From positions 6,622,001-6,686,000 of the forward strand of contig NZ_JAPZBC010000001.1 of NCBI RefSeq assembly GCF_027460265.1: a stretch of 64,000 bases of DNA, given 5' to 3'. This stretch comes from Streptomyces sp. WMMC940 (GTDB taxonomy: Bacteria; Actinomycetota; Actinomycetes; Streptomycetales; Streptomycetaceae). The notes under the pieces were generated by a model. The model did not search any database, was not told the origin of the DNA, and saw only the letters and a program-made list of their open reading frames with translations. Every line of letters starts with the position of its first letter. The stretch's first letter is position 1. This document shows, piece by piece, positions 17,398-26,012 of this stretch. Both the position numbers and the translations under genes were made by a program.

Positions 17398-19086
17398 TCA
17401 GAGCTTCGACAGTTCGTCCACCAGGTCGTCCAGCCCCAGCGGGCCCTGCGACAGCGCCGCCATGTGCCACGCCTTCGCGTCGAAGGCGTCCCCGTGAGCG
17501 GCCCGAGCCCGCTCCCTGCCCAGCAGCCAGGCCCGCTCGCCCAGCTTGTATCCGATGGCCTGTGCGGGCATGGAGAGATAGCGCGTGAGCTCGCTCTCGA
17601 CGAAGTCGGCGGGCCGCCCGCTGTGCCGGCCGAAGAACTCCTCGGCCAGCTCCGGCGTCCAGCGCTCGCCGGGGTGGAACGGCGATTCCCCGGGGATCTC
17701 CAGTTCCAGGTGCATGCCGATGTCGACGATGACCCGGCAGGCCCGCATCATCTGGGCGTCGAGGTAGCCGAGCCTGCGCTCGGGGTCCGGCAGGAAGCCG
17801 AGTTCGTCCATCAGACGCTCGGCGTACAGCGCCCAGCCCTCCGCGTTGGCGCTCACCCCGCCGACGGTCGCCTGGTAGCGCGACAGCCGGTCGGCGACGT
17901 GGACCCACTGCGCGATCTGCAGGTGATGACCCGGAACGCCCTCGTGGTACCAGGTCGAGACCAGGTCGTACACCGGGAAGCGGGTCTCGCCCATGGTCGG
18001 CAGCCAGGTCCGGCCGGGGCGCGAGAAGTCCTCGGACGGGCCCGTGTAGTAGGGAGCGGCCGCGCTGCCGGGAGGCGCGATCCGGGACTCCACCACCCGT
18101 ACTCGGTCGGCGAGTTCGAAGTGCGTGCCGTCCAGCGCGTCGATCGCCTCGTCCATGAGCTTCTGAAGCCACTCGCGGACTTCCTCGACGCCCTCGATGT
18201 GGGTGCCGTGCACGTCGAGGTGGGCCAGCGCCTCCCAGGGGCCCGCGCCCGGAAGGATCCTGTCCGCCTCGGTCCTCATCTCGTCGAGCAGCCGGTGGTA
18301 CTCGGCCCAGCCGTACGCGTACGCCTCGTCGAGGTCGAGTTCCGTGCCGTTGAAGAATCGGACCCAGCGGGCGTAGCGCTCCCGGCCCACCGTGTCGGGT
18401 GAACCCTCGACAGCGGGGGCGTACACCTCGTGCATCCAGTCGCGGAGCGAACGGAAGGCCGAGGTGGCGAGTACCGCGGCGCTGTCGAGCTCGGCCCGCA
18501 GTTCGTCCGGGCCGGCCGCGACGAAGTCCTCGAACCAGCCGCGCCCTTCCGACCCGCCCGTCCACTCGTCGAGCTGTGTGATGAAGGCGGCCGTGGGGCG
18601 CGGACCGGCGGGGAGCTTGCGCTCCAGTCCGAGGGCCAGCGAGGCGCGATAGCCCTCGAGGGCGTCCGGGACGGCCCGCAGACGCTCCGCGACCGCCGTC
18701 CAGTCCTCCTTCGACGCCGTCGGCATCACGGTGAAGACATTGCGCACGCTGTGCGCGGGGGAGCGCAGGTTGCTGACGGTGCGCAGGCCCTCCTCGGCGT
18801 CGTGCACGGCGAGTTCGGCGGTGAGCCGTTCCCGCAGCAGACGGCCGCAGCGCCGCTCCGCGTCCGAGCCGGCGCCGGGAAGCTTCTCCGCCTCGTCGAG
18901 CCGGACGAGCGTCGCGCGGGCGAGTTCGGCCACGGCCTCCTGGCCGGCCGGGGAGAAGTCGGGGAGGCGGCCGGCGCTCTCCGGAACTCCCAGGTAGGTA
19001 CCGGTGATCGGGTCGAGGGTGATGAGTGCGTCGACGTAGGCGTCGGCGACCTGGCGGGGCAGCGCGCTGCTCGGTGTCTCTGGCAT
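17398..19086 (-). CDS. DUF885 family protein, putative metallopeptidase-like
   Basis: This 562-aa protein matches the long, soluble DUF885 family. It has the HEGVPGHHLQ motif at about residues 378-388, which in this family replaces HEXXH and is thought to bind metal, and the downstream EGWALYAERLMDELG segment supplying a conserved glutamate. The C-terminal GYKLGERAWLLGRERAR motif is also typical. Members are presumed zinc carboxypeptidase-like enzymes, but no substrate is known. The ATG at 19086 was chosen over an ATG 13 codons upstream because it gives the usual start. No signal peptide is evident. Confidence 0.85.
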   Translation of the reverse strand: MPETPSSALPRQVADAYVDALITLDPITGTYLGVPESAGRLPDFSPAGQEAVAELARATLVRLDEAEKLPGAGSDAERRCGRLLRERLTAELAVHDAEEGLRTVSNLRSPAHSVRNVFTVMPTASKEDWTAVAERLRAVPDALEGYRASLALGLERKLPAGPRPTAAFITQLDEWTGGSEGRGWFEDFVAAGPDELRAELDSAAVLATSAFRSLRDWMHEVYAPAVEGSPDTVGRERYARWVRFFNGTELDLDEAYAYGWAEYHRLLDEMRTEADRILPGAGPWEALAHLDVHGTHIEGVEEVREWLQKLMDEAIDALDGTHFELADRVRVVESRIAPPGSAAAPYYTGPSEDFSRPGRTWLPTMGETRFPVYDLVSTWYHEGVPGHHLQIAQWVHVADRLSRYQATVGGVSANAEGWALYAERLMDELGFLPDPERRLGYLDAQMMRACRVIVDIGMHLELEIPGESPFHPGERWTPELAEEFFGRHSGRPADFVESELTRYLSMPAQAIGYKLGERAWLLGRERARAAHGDAFDAKAWHMAALSQGPLGLDDLVDELSKL

Positions 19087-19144
19087 GCGCTCATCCTGGT
19101 ACGGGCCAGGGCCCGGCGTCATCACCGATCGATCTCACGGCAGC

Positions 19145-19654
19145 TCAGTCGGCTGACAAATGAGCATGCCCGGGGGGCTCTTGGGCGGGTGGGAGGAGGG
19201 GGCCGCACTCCCACTGCTGGAAGATCAGACGGGTTTCCACACGGGCGACTTCACGCCGCGACGTGAACTCGTCGAGCACCAGCCGCTGCAGGTCCGCCGT
19301 GTCGGTCACGGCGACATGCACCAGATAGTCGTCGGGCCCGGTCAGATGGAAGAGCGCACGTGACTCCGGCAGGGCCCGGATCCGCTCGACGAACGGACCG
19401 ATCAGTTCCCGGCGGTGCGGGCGCACCTGGACCATGAGGAGTGCCTCGAGCCCCCTGCCGAGTTTGGCTGGATCGAGCCGTAGCTGGTGCCCGAGGATGA
19501 TCCCGCTGCGGCGCAACCGGCCCACCCGGTCCAGGCACGTCGAGGGAGCGACCCCCACCTCGGCGGCCACCTCCCGGTAGGTGGTCCGGGCGTCGTTCTG
19601 CAGGATGCGCAGTATGTGCAGGTCGACCGGGTCCAGAGCGACAGAATCGGCCAT
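19145..19654 (-). CDS. Lrp/AsnC family transcriptional regulator
   Basis: The 169-aa product has an N-terminal AsnC-type helix-turn-helix (LDPVDLHILRILQNDARTTY to APSTCLDRVGRLRRSGII, about residues 7-52) and a C-terminal RAM ligand-binding domain (about 70-145, with HLTGPDDYLVHVAV). Such proteins sense amino acids and often control the divergent neighbour. Here the neighbour is a trans-sulfuration-type PLP enzyme gene 60 nt away, so it probably regulates sulfur amino-acid turnover. The ATG at 19654 is well placed. Confidence 0.9.
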   Translation of the reverse strand: MADSVALDPVDLHILRILQNDARTTYREVAAEVGVAPSTCLDRVGRLRRSGIILGHQLRLDPAKLGRGLEALLMVQVRPHRRELIGPFVERIRALPESRALFHLTGPDDYLVHVAVTDTADLQRLVLDEFTSRREVARVETRLIFQQWECGPLLPPAQEPPGHAHLSAD

Positions 19655-19714
19655 GGCCCGAACGTAACACGGAGCGATCGCCCTACCGCCCGGTAATTGT
19701 TCACAGTGCGCGCC

Positions 19715-20975
19715 ATGGGAATCGCCGCCTCGAACGCCCCCGTACCCACCCGGGCGCTCGCCACCGAAGCCGTGCACGCCGGACGCGAGGATCTCGTGGA
19801 GCTCGGCCTGCACGCCGCACCGATCGACCTGTCCACCACCTACCCCTCGCACGACATCGAGGCGGAGGCGGCTCGCATCGACACCTTCGCCGCCACCGGC
19901 GGGCGGCTGGACGGTCCGCCCGTGTACGCCCGGCTCGACAACCCGACGACTGCCCGCTTCGAGACCGCGCTGGCCCGTCTCGAGGGCACGGACAGCGCGG
20001 TGGCCTTCGCCAGCGGTATGGCCGCCCTCACCGCGGTGCTGCTGGTCAGGGCTTCCACGGGGCTGCGCCATGTGGTGGCGGTCCGGCCGCTGTACGGCTG
20101 CAGCGACCATCTGCTGGAGAGCGGACTGCTCGGTACCGAGGTGACCTGGACCGACCCGGCGGGCCTCGCAGCCGCGATCCGTCCCGACACGGGACTCGTG
20201 ATGGTCGAGAGCCCCGCCAATCCGACGCTGGCCGAGGCCGACATCGCGGCGCTCGCGCACTCCTGCGGCTCGGTCCCGCTGCTCGTCGACAACACCTTCG
20301 CCACGCCCGTGCTCCAGCGGCCCGCGGAGCAGGGCGCCAGGATCGTGCTGCACAGCGCGACCAAGTACCTCGGCGGCCACGGCGACGTGATGGGAGGCGT
20401 CGTCGCCTGCGACGAGGAGTTCGCCGCCGCACTGCGTCAGGTGCGCTTCGCGACCGGCGGGGTGCTGCACCCGATGGCCGGCTATCTGCTGCTCCGGGGG
20501 CTGTCCACGCTGCCGGTGCGGGTCCGGGGCCGCGTCGGTCACCGCCGCCGACCTCGCCCGGCGGCTCGCCGCGGACCCTCGCGTCGCCCGCGTCCACTAC
20601 CCCTCGGTCGGCGGCGCCATGGTCTCCTTCGAGGTGTACGGGGACCCCCGCGACGTGATCGCCGGTGTCCGGTTGATCACGCCGGCCGTCAGCCTCGGCA
20701 GCGTGGACACGCTGATCCAGCACCCGGCCTCCATCAGCCACCGGATCGTGGCCGAGGGAGACCGGCGTGCCGCGGGCGTCAGCGACCGGCTGCTGCGGAT
20801 GTCGGTCGGGCTCGAGGACGTCGAGGACCTCTGGGCCGACCTGTGCCGGGCGCTCAGCGCTCGGCGCGGCCCCGCTCGGACCGCTGGGGGGCACGCTCCC
20901 GCTCCTGGGGCAGCGCACACGGCGCATCGAGCGGAGGTCCCGGGCGCACCGGAGTCGCACCCAGCCGTGCGGTGA
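19715..20975 (+). pseudogene. PLP-dependent trans-sulfuration enzyme (cystathionine gamma-synthase/lyase type), apparent frameshift
   Basis: The first part (19715 to about 20525) encodes the N-terminal two thirds of a Cys/Met-metabolism PLP enzyme, including [14 protein letters not shown], the AFASGMAAL motif, the [11 protein letters not shown] aspartate region and the PLP lysine in [12 protein letters not shown]. At a run of four G (20526-20529) the frame changes. Reading three G instead restores homology, giving [19 protein letters not shown], then MVSFEVYGDPRDVIAG and LITPAVSLGSVDTLIQHP, ending at 20975. The remaining protein is otherwise complete. A one-base sequencing error in the G run is as likely as a real lesion. 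The start is ATG 19715. The 3' end overlaps the converging gene by about 120 nt. Confidence 0.85.
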
Positions 20976-22323
20976 TCACGAGGGTGCCCTCCTCTATCTG
21001 GTAGTCGAGCGGGAGGCCGAGCCCGCGCATGGCCGCGACCATGCCGGTGTTGGACGACTGCGTCACGGCGTACACGCTCTCGCACCCCGCCTCGACGGCC
21101 ATCGCCACCAGCCGGCGCAGCAGCTCGGCGCCGATGCCGCGGCGCTGCCAGTCGTCCTCGACGAGCAGCGCGACCTCCGTCTCGTCGCCGTCCCAGAGCA
21201 GATGGCCGAGGGCGACGATGCCGCCGGACGCCGTCCCCACTGCGAGGGTGCGTCCGAACCTCGGGCTGAGGAGATGGTTCAGATAGCGGTCCGCGTCGCC
21301 GACCGGCCCGTGATAGCGCAGCCCCAGCGTCCGTGCGGAGCAGCGGTCGTGCATCGCGCGGGCGGCGGCGACGTCGCCCTGGTCCGCGCGGCGGACGGTG
21401 ATCTCGTTGCCCTCGGGGAGCGTCAGCACGTCCTGACTGCGCGGGATGCGAGGGCCGAGGCGGGCGTCGAGCTCGACGAGGGCGCGGGCGCGGGCGAACT
21501 CGGTCGGGGTGAACGGCAGATAGGCACGCTCGACCGTGATCGTGCCGCCGTGCGGGTCTCGCAGCCGTATCACCGTCTCGTCCAGGACGCCCTCCTCGGG
21601 CACCGGTTCACCGTTCGGCCGGCCCCCGAGGGATTCGGCGGGCAGCGAGTGGATGGTGCACCGGCCGAGCAACTGCCGGAGCGCGAGCGGAAGCTCGGCC
21701 GCGTCCAGGGCGGTCCGGGTGGCCAGCCCCAGCAGCCGGGTGGGGGTGTCGACCAGGTCGTGGGCGTCGGCGCGCTCGATCCAGGTCCTGCTGCCGCCCG
21801 CGGCCGATACCGCCTGGGTGATTTCCTGGGTCTGGAGAGCGGCGGGCGCCCGCAGGAGGAACTCGTCGACCGTGCCCTCCGCCAAGGGGTGCGTCTGCAG
21901 CGTCAGGATGTCCACCCCGTGGCGTGCCAGGGCCGTGCACAGGGCGGCGAGACTGCCCGGCTCGTCCCGGACGGTCGTCCGCATCCGCCACAGCGCGGTC
22001 TCGCGGGGAGCCGGTTCTCGGGCGCCGGCCGGGCCGGTTGCGCCGAACGTGCCGGCGGTCCCGGAGCCGGCGGCTCCGGGACCGCCGGTATCGCCGGTCG
22101 GAGGCGCATGGCTGTGGCGGCGTGCCCACCAGGTGTGGAACGCCGCCGTGGCGATGAGCGCGACGGCCGAGAAGACGAGCAGGTACGGCCCGTCGGGGCC
22201 GTGAGCGATCATGTTCGCAATGGCGTCCGCCACGGCGACGGCGGTGAACAGGGCGGCCAGTTCGACCAGATCCCGCCGCCAGTGGTGGCGGCGAGTGCGC
22301 TTCGCGGAGTTCACGTCAGTCAT
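20854..22323 (-). CDS. Membrane-anchored ACT-domain GNAT acetyltransferase fusion
   Basis: This 489-aa protein combines three parts. Two hydrophobic segments occupy residues about 20-65. A linker leads to an ACT-like domain (about 105-180, RMRTTVRDEPGSLAALCTAL, a classic ACT start). The C-terminal half is a GNAT acetyltransferase (about 285-460) with the acetyl-CoA loop DDWQRRGIGAELLRRL. ACT domains bind amino acids, so acetylation may be regulated by an amino acid, as in other actinobacterial ACT-GNAT proteins. The ATG at 22323 starts before the first membrane segment. It converges with the PLP enzyme gene and overlaps its tail. Confidence 0.8.
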   Translation of the reverse strand: MTDVNSAKRTRRHHWRRDLVELAALFTAVAVADAIANMIAHGPDGPYLLVFSAVALIATAAFHTWWARRHSHAPPTGDTGGPGAAGSGTAGTFGATGPAGAREPAPRETALWRMRTTVRDEPGSLAALCTALARHGVDILTLQTHPLAEGTVDEFLLRAPAALQTQEITQAVSAAGGSRTWIERADAHDLVDTPTRLLGLATRTALDAAELPLALRQLLGRCTIHSLPAESLGGRPNGEPVPEEGVLDETVIRLRDPHGGTITVERAYLPFTPTEFARARALVELDARLGPRIPRSQDVLTLPEGNEITVRRADQGDVAAARAMHDRCSARTLGLRYHGPVGDADRYLNHLLSPRFGRTLAVGTASGGIVALGHLLWDGDETEVALLVEDDWQRRGIGAELLRRLVAMAVEAGCESVYAVTQSSNTGMVAAMRGLGLPLDYQIEEGTLVITARLGATPVRPGPPLDAPCALPQERERAPQRSERGRAER

Positions 22324-22964
22324 GCCATCACTGTGACCGAGTGGTGTTGCCTGATCACGAACGCTTTGTGACTGATGGGTTAAGGCCGGTTCTTGCATGT
22401 TATGGCCTGCTTTCTCCCGAATCTGTCGTTGAAGGATCACGGCGATGACGCAAGGCGGTCAACGGCGGGCCCGCCCGGGCGGACCGGCGTGGAGGAGCCA
22501 CCCCGCGCGGCCGGCTCGTGGTGGCCGGCGGGCTCCTCGGAACGGGCCGCCGCCACGGCGGCCCCGCCGCTCCACGCGGTCGGCTGCCACGGAGGGCATC
22601 TCCCCCGTGCCCCGCGGTGGACCGCCGCCGTCCGGCACGCCGGGCAAGGCCGCCCCGGCACCGACCACGTCGTCGCGTACGCACCGGTCGCGGAGGCCGA
22701 TCGGGCCGAGTCCGGCGGCCGGTTCGGCTCGACCGTACCAAGGGCGACGAGCTCCGCAACGTCGTGTCCCAGCCGACCTGCGTCGAGTTGACACGGGCCG
22801 CGAGGACGAGAAGGGCGTCGACGGCCGCGATCCGGTCCGCGGCATCACCGGCACCGAGACCGGTGGGCGGGCGCCAGATGGAGGACCGGGCAGGAAGGCG
22901 GCGGCCGGGTCGGCACGGTGTGCGCGGCCTCTCTCACCCGAACTCGCGCTCGGCACGAGCGGCC
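22324..22964. other. Region without intact gene, probable decayed DNA
   Basis: No frame on either strand over this 640-nt stretch looks like an intact protein. On the plus strand, short stretches in changing frames read like broken coding sequence (for example RFGSTVPKGDELRNVV near 22720-22765 and GITGTETGGR near 22840-22870), but I cannot assign a family. The immediately following region holds recognisable pseudogenes, so this part is probably decayed too. Confidence 0.4.
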
Positions 22965-23512
22965 CGGGTGCACCGTGTCACCGCCGCACAGGAAGAAGCC
23001 GGGGTCGAGGCGCCGCATCTCCTCGGAGGTGCGGAACCCGCCGACGTCCGGGTCGATGCCCCGGCCCTGCTCGGCGACGTTCCCTGACCGGAGGAAGCGC
23101 ACCCCGCCCGGCGCCCCGCGGGGGCGGTGCGGAACGTGGCGTGCACGGGCTCACCGGGGCGCCGCGGGTCATCGGGATCGGCCGGCGTCACCCGGCCGTG
23201 GATCTGCTCACCCGCCGGCAGCCGGCGCGGCGCGGTCGTCGCGGTGACATCGGTCCCCTGCCCGAGCAGCGGGCCGTGCCGTCTGCGCGCACGGCGGAAC
23301 GACTCGGTCGCCGACGTCTCCACGATCATCCGCGCCGGTCGGTCCGACCGGACCCGCGCGGGTCCGGACGATGCCGTCCCATCGCCGGTCTCCACGCCCA
23401 CGCGGCGCCCGGCCCGCCCCGCAGGGCCTGGGCGGGAGAGGGCGCGCCACCCATGGCGAGCGCAGTCGAGGCGGCAAGCGAACCACGCAGCAGGGTGCGG
23501 CGGTTGCAGGAC
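22965..23512 (-). pseudogene. Decayed Tat-exported PhoD-like alkaline phosphatase (5' part)
   Basis: Three overlapping frames read through in order as the N-terminal part of a PhoD-type phosphatase. First comes a twin-arginine signal (NRRTLLRGSLAASTALAMGG, ending near 23440). Then follows the fibronectin-like N-terminal domain (GVETGDGTASSGPARVRSDR, PARMIVETSATESF, RLPAGEQIHGRV). After another frame change it reads GIDPDVGGFRTSEEMRRLD and FFLCGGDTVH, where a working enzyme has the metal motif GDTVYADG. Two frameshifts and loss of the catalytic remainder make it a pseudogene. Extracellular phosphate scavenging would have been its role. Confidence 0.75.
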
Positions 23513-23519
23513 GTCGGCC

Positions 23520-23687
23520 GGCAGCCGCCAGGCGGTCGCAGTGGAGGCCATCGGGTCGAACACCCCGTGCTGATGGCGCAGTACGGCCAGGTCGTGATGG
23601 CCTCGCCGCCGTCGGCGAGCACGATTGCCAGATCGGTCGCGATTCTTCCCGGGGCGAGTCCGGTGCCGTGCGGCACCGGTCGGAATT
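23520..23687 (-). mobile_element. Fragment of an IS1380-type transposase
   Basis: On the minus strand directly after the Rieske gene stop codon, one frame reads GRIATDLAIVLADGGEAI and, after a one-base shift, DLAVLRHQHGVFDPMASTAT followed by AWRL. This is the conserved N-terminal region of IS1380-family transposases as seen in Streptomyces. The rest of the element is missing and its end is fused to the phosphatase pseudogene at about 23510-23520. It marks a past insertion or recombination at this boundary. Identification is from recollected family consensus. Confidence 0.65.
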
Positions 23688-24797
23688 TCAACGCGGCGCA
23701 ACGTCGATGTCGTCGCGAAGTTGCCTGTAGCGAAGGTCGAACTCATATACCTCCGCATCCTTCTCAGGGTAGATGCCGTGTGTAAAAGCCCTCGACATGA
23801 CGCCTTTCTGGGCACGCTCACACACCGCGTTGTCCTGCTGCGCCACCAACTCGTTGAACCTGACCACGGGGCCGGGGTCAAAGTCCTCGCTGCTCACACT
23901 GTCGGGATGGAACAGATAGTCCGTCACGATTCTGCTGCTCGTGGGGCCGGTTGGCTGGATCATGCTGGCGATGGCTTCGCATCCACTGACGTCCAGAAAC
24001 ATCGCCGGGAACACGAGGGCGCCGTAGTACGAAGTAGCCGTTTCTTCGGTCATGCCCGGGATCAAAAGGAGCTTCGAGTCCGGCTCATCAGCAACACTGT
24101 TCCTCCCGGCGGCCAGGGAAACGCCTCCATCGCCTCTTCCTTCTTCGAAGACGGACCCCGAACGAAAGGCCGGCACCAGGTCCACCAGTTCCGGGTGCAC
24201 GGTGGGGCAGTGGAGGCACTCGTTGTAATTGGAAATCAGGATCTTCCAGTTGGCCTGGACTTCATGCGTCGTACGGAATCCTCTCCGGAGGGCGGCCATG
24301 TCGAACCGCTCGAGATCGAGGACTCCATTGCTCTTGGCCAGTTCCGAGCGGAGGGGCGCTGGTGAGCCTCTGTCGAGATTGACGAAGACGAACCCGTTCC
24401 AGGTGTCGATGTGGACCGGCAAGAGGCCGTAGTCCTCGCGTACGACTTCGGTGCGGTCAACGTTCGGGGTGCCCCGCAGTTTTCCGTCGAGCGTGTAGCT
24501 CCAAGCATGGTAGGGACAACTGAAGGCAGACCTCACACGGCCGGAGGCTCCGTCGCACAGCTGGGATCCCCTGTGGCGGCACACGTTGTAGAAGGCCCGG
24601 AGCGCGTCGTCTCGGCCGCGCGCTATGAGGACGCTCTCGCCTACGACGTCGGCCGTGATCCACTGCCCCACCTCGAGGAGATCCTCGGTGCGGCCCACGC
24701 AGATCCAGGACCTGAAGAATACGGTCTCTCGGTCGAGTTCGAATATCGCCGGGTCATGGTAGTCGGTCCCGGGCAGGGTCGTTCGCACCGTGTTCAC
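23688..24797 (-). CDS. Rieske [2Fe-2S] aromatic ring-hydroxylating oxygenase, alpha subunit
   Basis: This 369-aa protein is a Rieske non-heme iron oxygenase catalytic subunit. The [2Fe-2S] ligands are Cys73 and His75 (CRHRGSQL) and Cys94 and His97 (CPYHAW). The mononuclear iron site is carried by NYNECLHCPTVHPELVD, with the bridging-type Asp/Glu and two His. It would need an electron-transfer partner, and no ferredoxin, reductase or beta subunit gene is nearby. The GTG at 24797 is preferred because GGAGGG lies 11 nt upstream and the N-terminus then matches the family; a GTG at 24845 is also open. Base composition is lower in G+C than its neighbours (33 of 60 at 23701-23760), suggesting acquisition by transfer. 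Confidence 0.85.
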   Translation of the reverse strand: MNTVRTTLPGTDYHDPAIFELDRETVFFRSWICVGRTEDLLEVGQWITADVVGESVLIARGRDDALRAFYNVCRHRGSQLCDGASGRVRSAFSCPYHAWSYTLDGKLRGTPNVDRTEVVREDYGLLPVHIDTWNGFVFVNLDRGSPAPLRSELAKSNGVLDLERFDMAALRRGFRTTHEVQANWKILISNYNECLHCPTVHPELVDLVPAFRSGSVFEEGRGDGGVSLAAGRNSVADEPDSKLLLIPGMTEETATSYYGALVFPAMFLDVSGCEAIASMIQPTGPTSSRIVTDYLFHPDSVSSEDFDPGPVVRFNELVAQQDNAVCERAQKGVMSRAFTHGIYPEKDAEVYEFDLRYRQLRDDIDVAPR

Positions 24798-24856
24798 CCC
24801 TACTCTCGGCCCTCCGGAGCCTGCCGCGCCGACCTTGGGCCACACCTTCGAGGATT

Positions 24857-24873
24857 GACTAACTGATCAGTCA
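24857..24873. promoter_or_regulatory. Operator-like 17-mer, copy 1 (GACTAACTGATCAGTCA)
   Basis: This site contains the perfect 10-bp palindrome ACTGATCAGT and lies 60-76 nt upstream of the preferred Rieske start. A minus-strand TTGACA (24902-24897) lies just upstream of it, so the site would cover the end of that promoter. It matches the second copy at 25004 in 15 of 17 positions. The shape suits a TetR-type repressor. Confidence 0.65.
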
Positions 24874-24927
24874 GGAAACCGGTTCGCGTCGCCGCTTGTC
24901 AAGACTCGCGGCGTCTTCTGCCGGCTT

Positions 24928-24967
24928 CGCGAACTCGCCACCCCGGACCCGGGGCGGCGAGTTCGCG
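24928..24967. repeat. 12-bp perfect inverted repeat between the divergent promoters
   Basis: CGCGAACTCGCC (24928-24939) and GGCGAGTTCGCG (24956-24967) are perfect complements, and inside the loop CCCC can pair with GGGG. The hairpin lies midway between the two operator-like sites. It could insulate the divergent transcripts or be a further protein-binding site. Confidence 0.5.
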
Positions 24968-24981
24968 ACGGGATGGAGCAC

Positions 24982-25020
24982 TTGACACCGACCCGCCGAG
25001 TCCGACTAACTGATTAATCA
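24982..25020 (+). promoter_or_regulatory. Promoter and operator-like copy 2 ahead of the SDR gene
   Basis: A consensus TTGACA at 24982-24987 is followed after 17 nt by ACTAAC (25005-25010), a possible -10. The second operator-like 17-mer GACTAACTGATTAATCA (25004-25020), containing the palindrome TGATTAATCA, overlaps this -10 and the expected start of transcription, the usual geometry for repression. Confidence 0.6.
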
Positions 25021-25052
25021 ATCAGCATCGTGGGGCTCGAACAGGAGGGTCC

Positions 25053-25934
25053 GTGCGGAGCACCTCACATCCGGCATCTCCCTGTCCGGAACCTGCGCCC
25101 GGGCGTGTACTCCGCCCAGGCGTCCACACCGGCACAGTGGCTCTGGTGACCGGTGGCGGCACCGGTATCGGCCGGGCCACCGCGCTGGACCTTGCGGCTG
25201 CCGGAGCGGGTGTCGTCATCTGCGGCCGCCGCGCCGGTCCTCTGGAGGAGACCCGGCAGGCCGTGGCCGACCTCGGCGGTTCCTGCTTGGCGGTACCTGC
25301 GGACATCCGGCAGGAAGAGCAGGTCACCGAAGTGGTCAGCCGGGCCCTGGAGACGTACGGGCGCATCGACGTCCTCGTCAACAACGCGGGGGGACAGTTC
25401 TCCGCCCCCGCGGAGGAGATCAGCCCCAAGGGCTGGCGGGCCGTGCACCGGCTCTCCGTGGACGCCGCCTGGGCGGTGACCCGAGAAGTGGCCCGACGGG
25501 CGATGATCCCCCAGCGTTCCGGTGTGGTCTTCTTCATCGCCTTCTCACCGCGTCGGGGCATCCCCGGCTTCGCCCACGCGGCGGCGGCGCGGGCGGCGGT
25601 GGAGAATCTCGCCGCCGGCCTCAGTCAGGAGTGGAGTCGCTACGGGATCCGCTCCGTGTGCGTTGCGCCCGGCACCATCGCCACCGAAGGTCTCGCCGAG
25701 AACTACCCCGAGGCCGACCTGCGGAGCTGGGAACGATCGGTGCCGCTGGGGCGGTTCGGCCGCCCGGAGGACATCTCCGGCGTCATCGCCTTCCTCGCCT
25801 CTCCCGCGGCGTCGTACGTCACGGGTACCACCGTCGTCGTCGACGGCGGTGCAGACGCCTGGGGCGCCGGGCACCCGGCCCCCCGGCGCGTGGCGCCTCC
25901 CCGCTCGTGCGAGGACGCGAACGAGGTGCCCTGA
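25053..25934 (+). CDS. SDR family oxidoreductase (enoyl-CoA/dienoyl-CoA reductase-like)
   Basis: The 293-aa product is a short-chain dehydrogenase/reductase. The NAD(P) loop is TGGGTGIGRATA (about residues 34-45), followed by the arginine-containing CGRRAG, the NNAGG motif and the C-terminal GTTVVVDGG. The usual catalytic YxxxK is replaced by HAAAARAAVENL, as in 2,4-dienoyl-CoA and trans-2-enoyl-CoA reductases, which lack the SDR tyrosine. It therefore probably reduces an acyl-CoA intermediate. The GTG start at 25053 is supported by AGGAGGG at 25042-25048. It is followed by an enoyl-CoA hydratase gene, fitting a CoA-ester degradation route. Confidence 0.8.
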   Translation: MRSTSHPASPCPEPAPGRVLRPGVHTGTVALVTGGGTGIGRATALDLAAAGAGVVICGRRAGPLEETRQAVADLGGSCLAVPADIRQEEQVTEVVSRALETYGRIDVLVNNAGGQFSAPAEEISPKGWRAVHRLSVDAAWAVTREVARRAMIPQRSGVVFFIAFSPRRGIPGFAHAAAARAAVENLAAGLSQEWSRYGIRSVCVAPGTIATEGLAENYPEADLRSWERSVPLGRFGRPEDISGVIAFLASPAASYVTGTTVVVDGGADAWGAGHPAPRRVAPPRSCEDANEVP

Positions 25935-26012
25935 CTGTTCCGACATGCCCGAACGCACGCTCATCCACGAACGCCGATCCGCTCGCTCTCGACCACGAAC
26001 CGGGGAGTAACG

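Noticed and set aside
22445..23785. A 446-codon plus-strand open frame through the pseudogene region
   Set aside because: It is Arg/Pro/Gly-rich and domain-free, and the opposite strand carries recognisable, though broken, phosphatase and transposase sequence.
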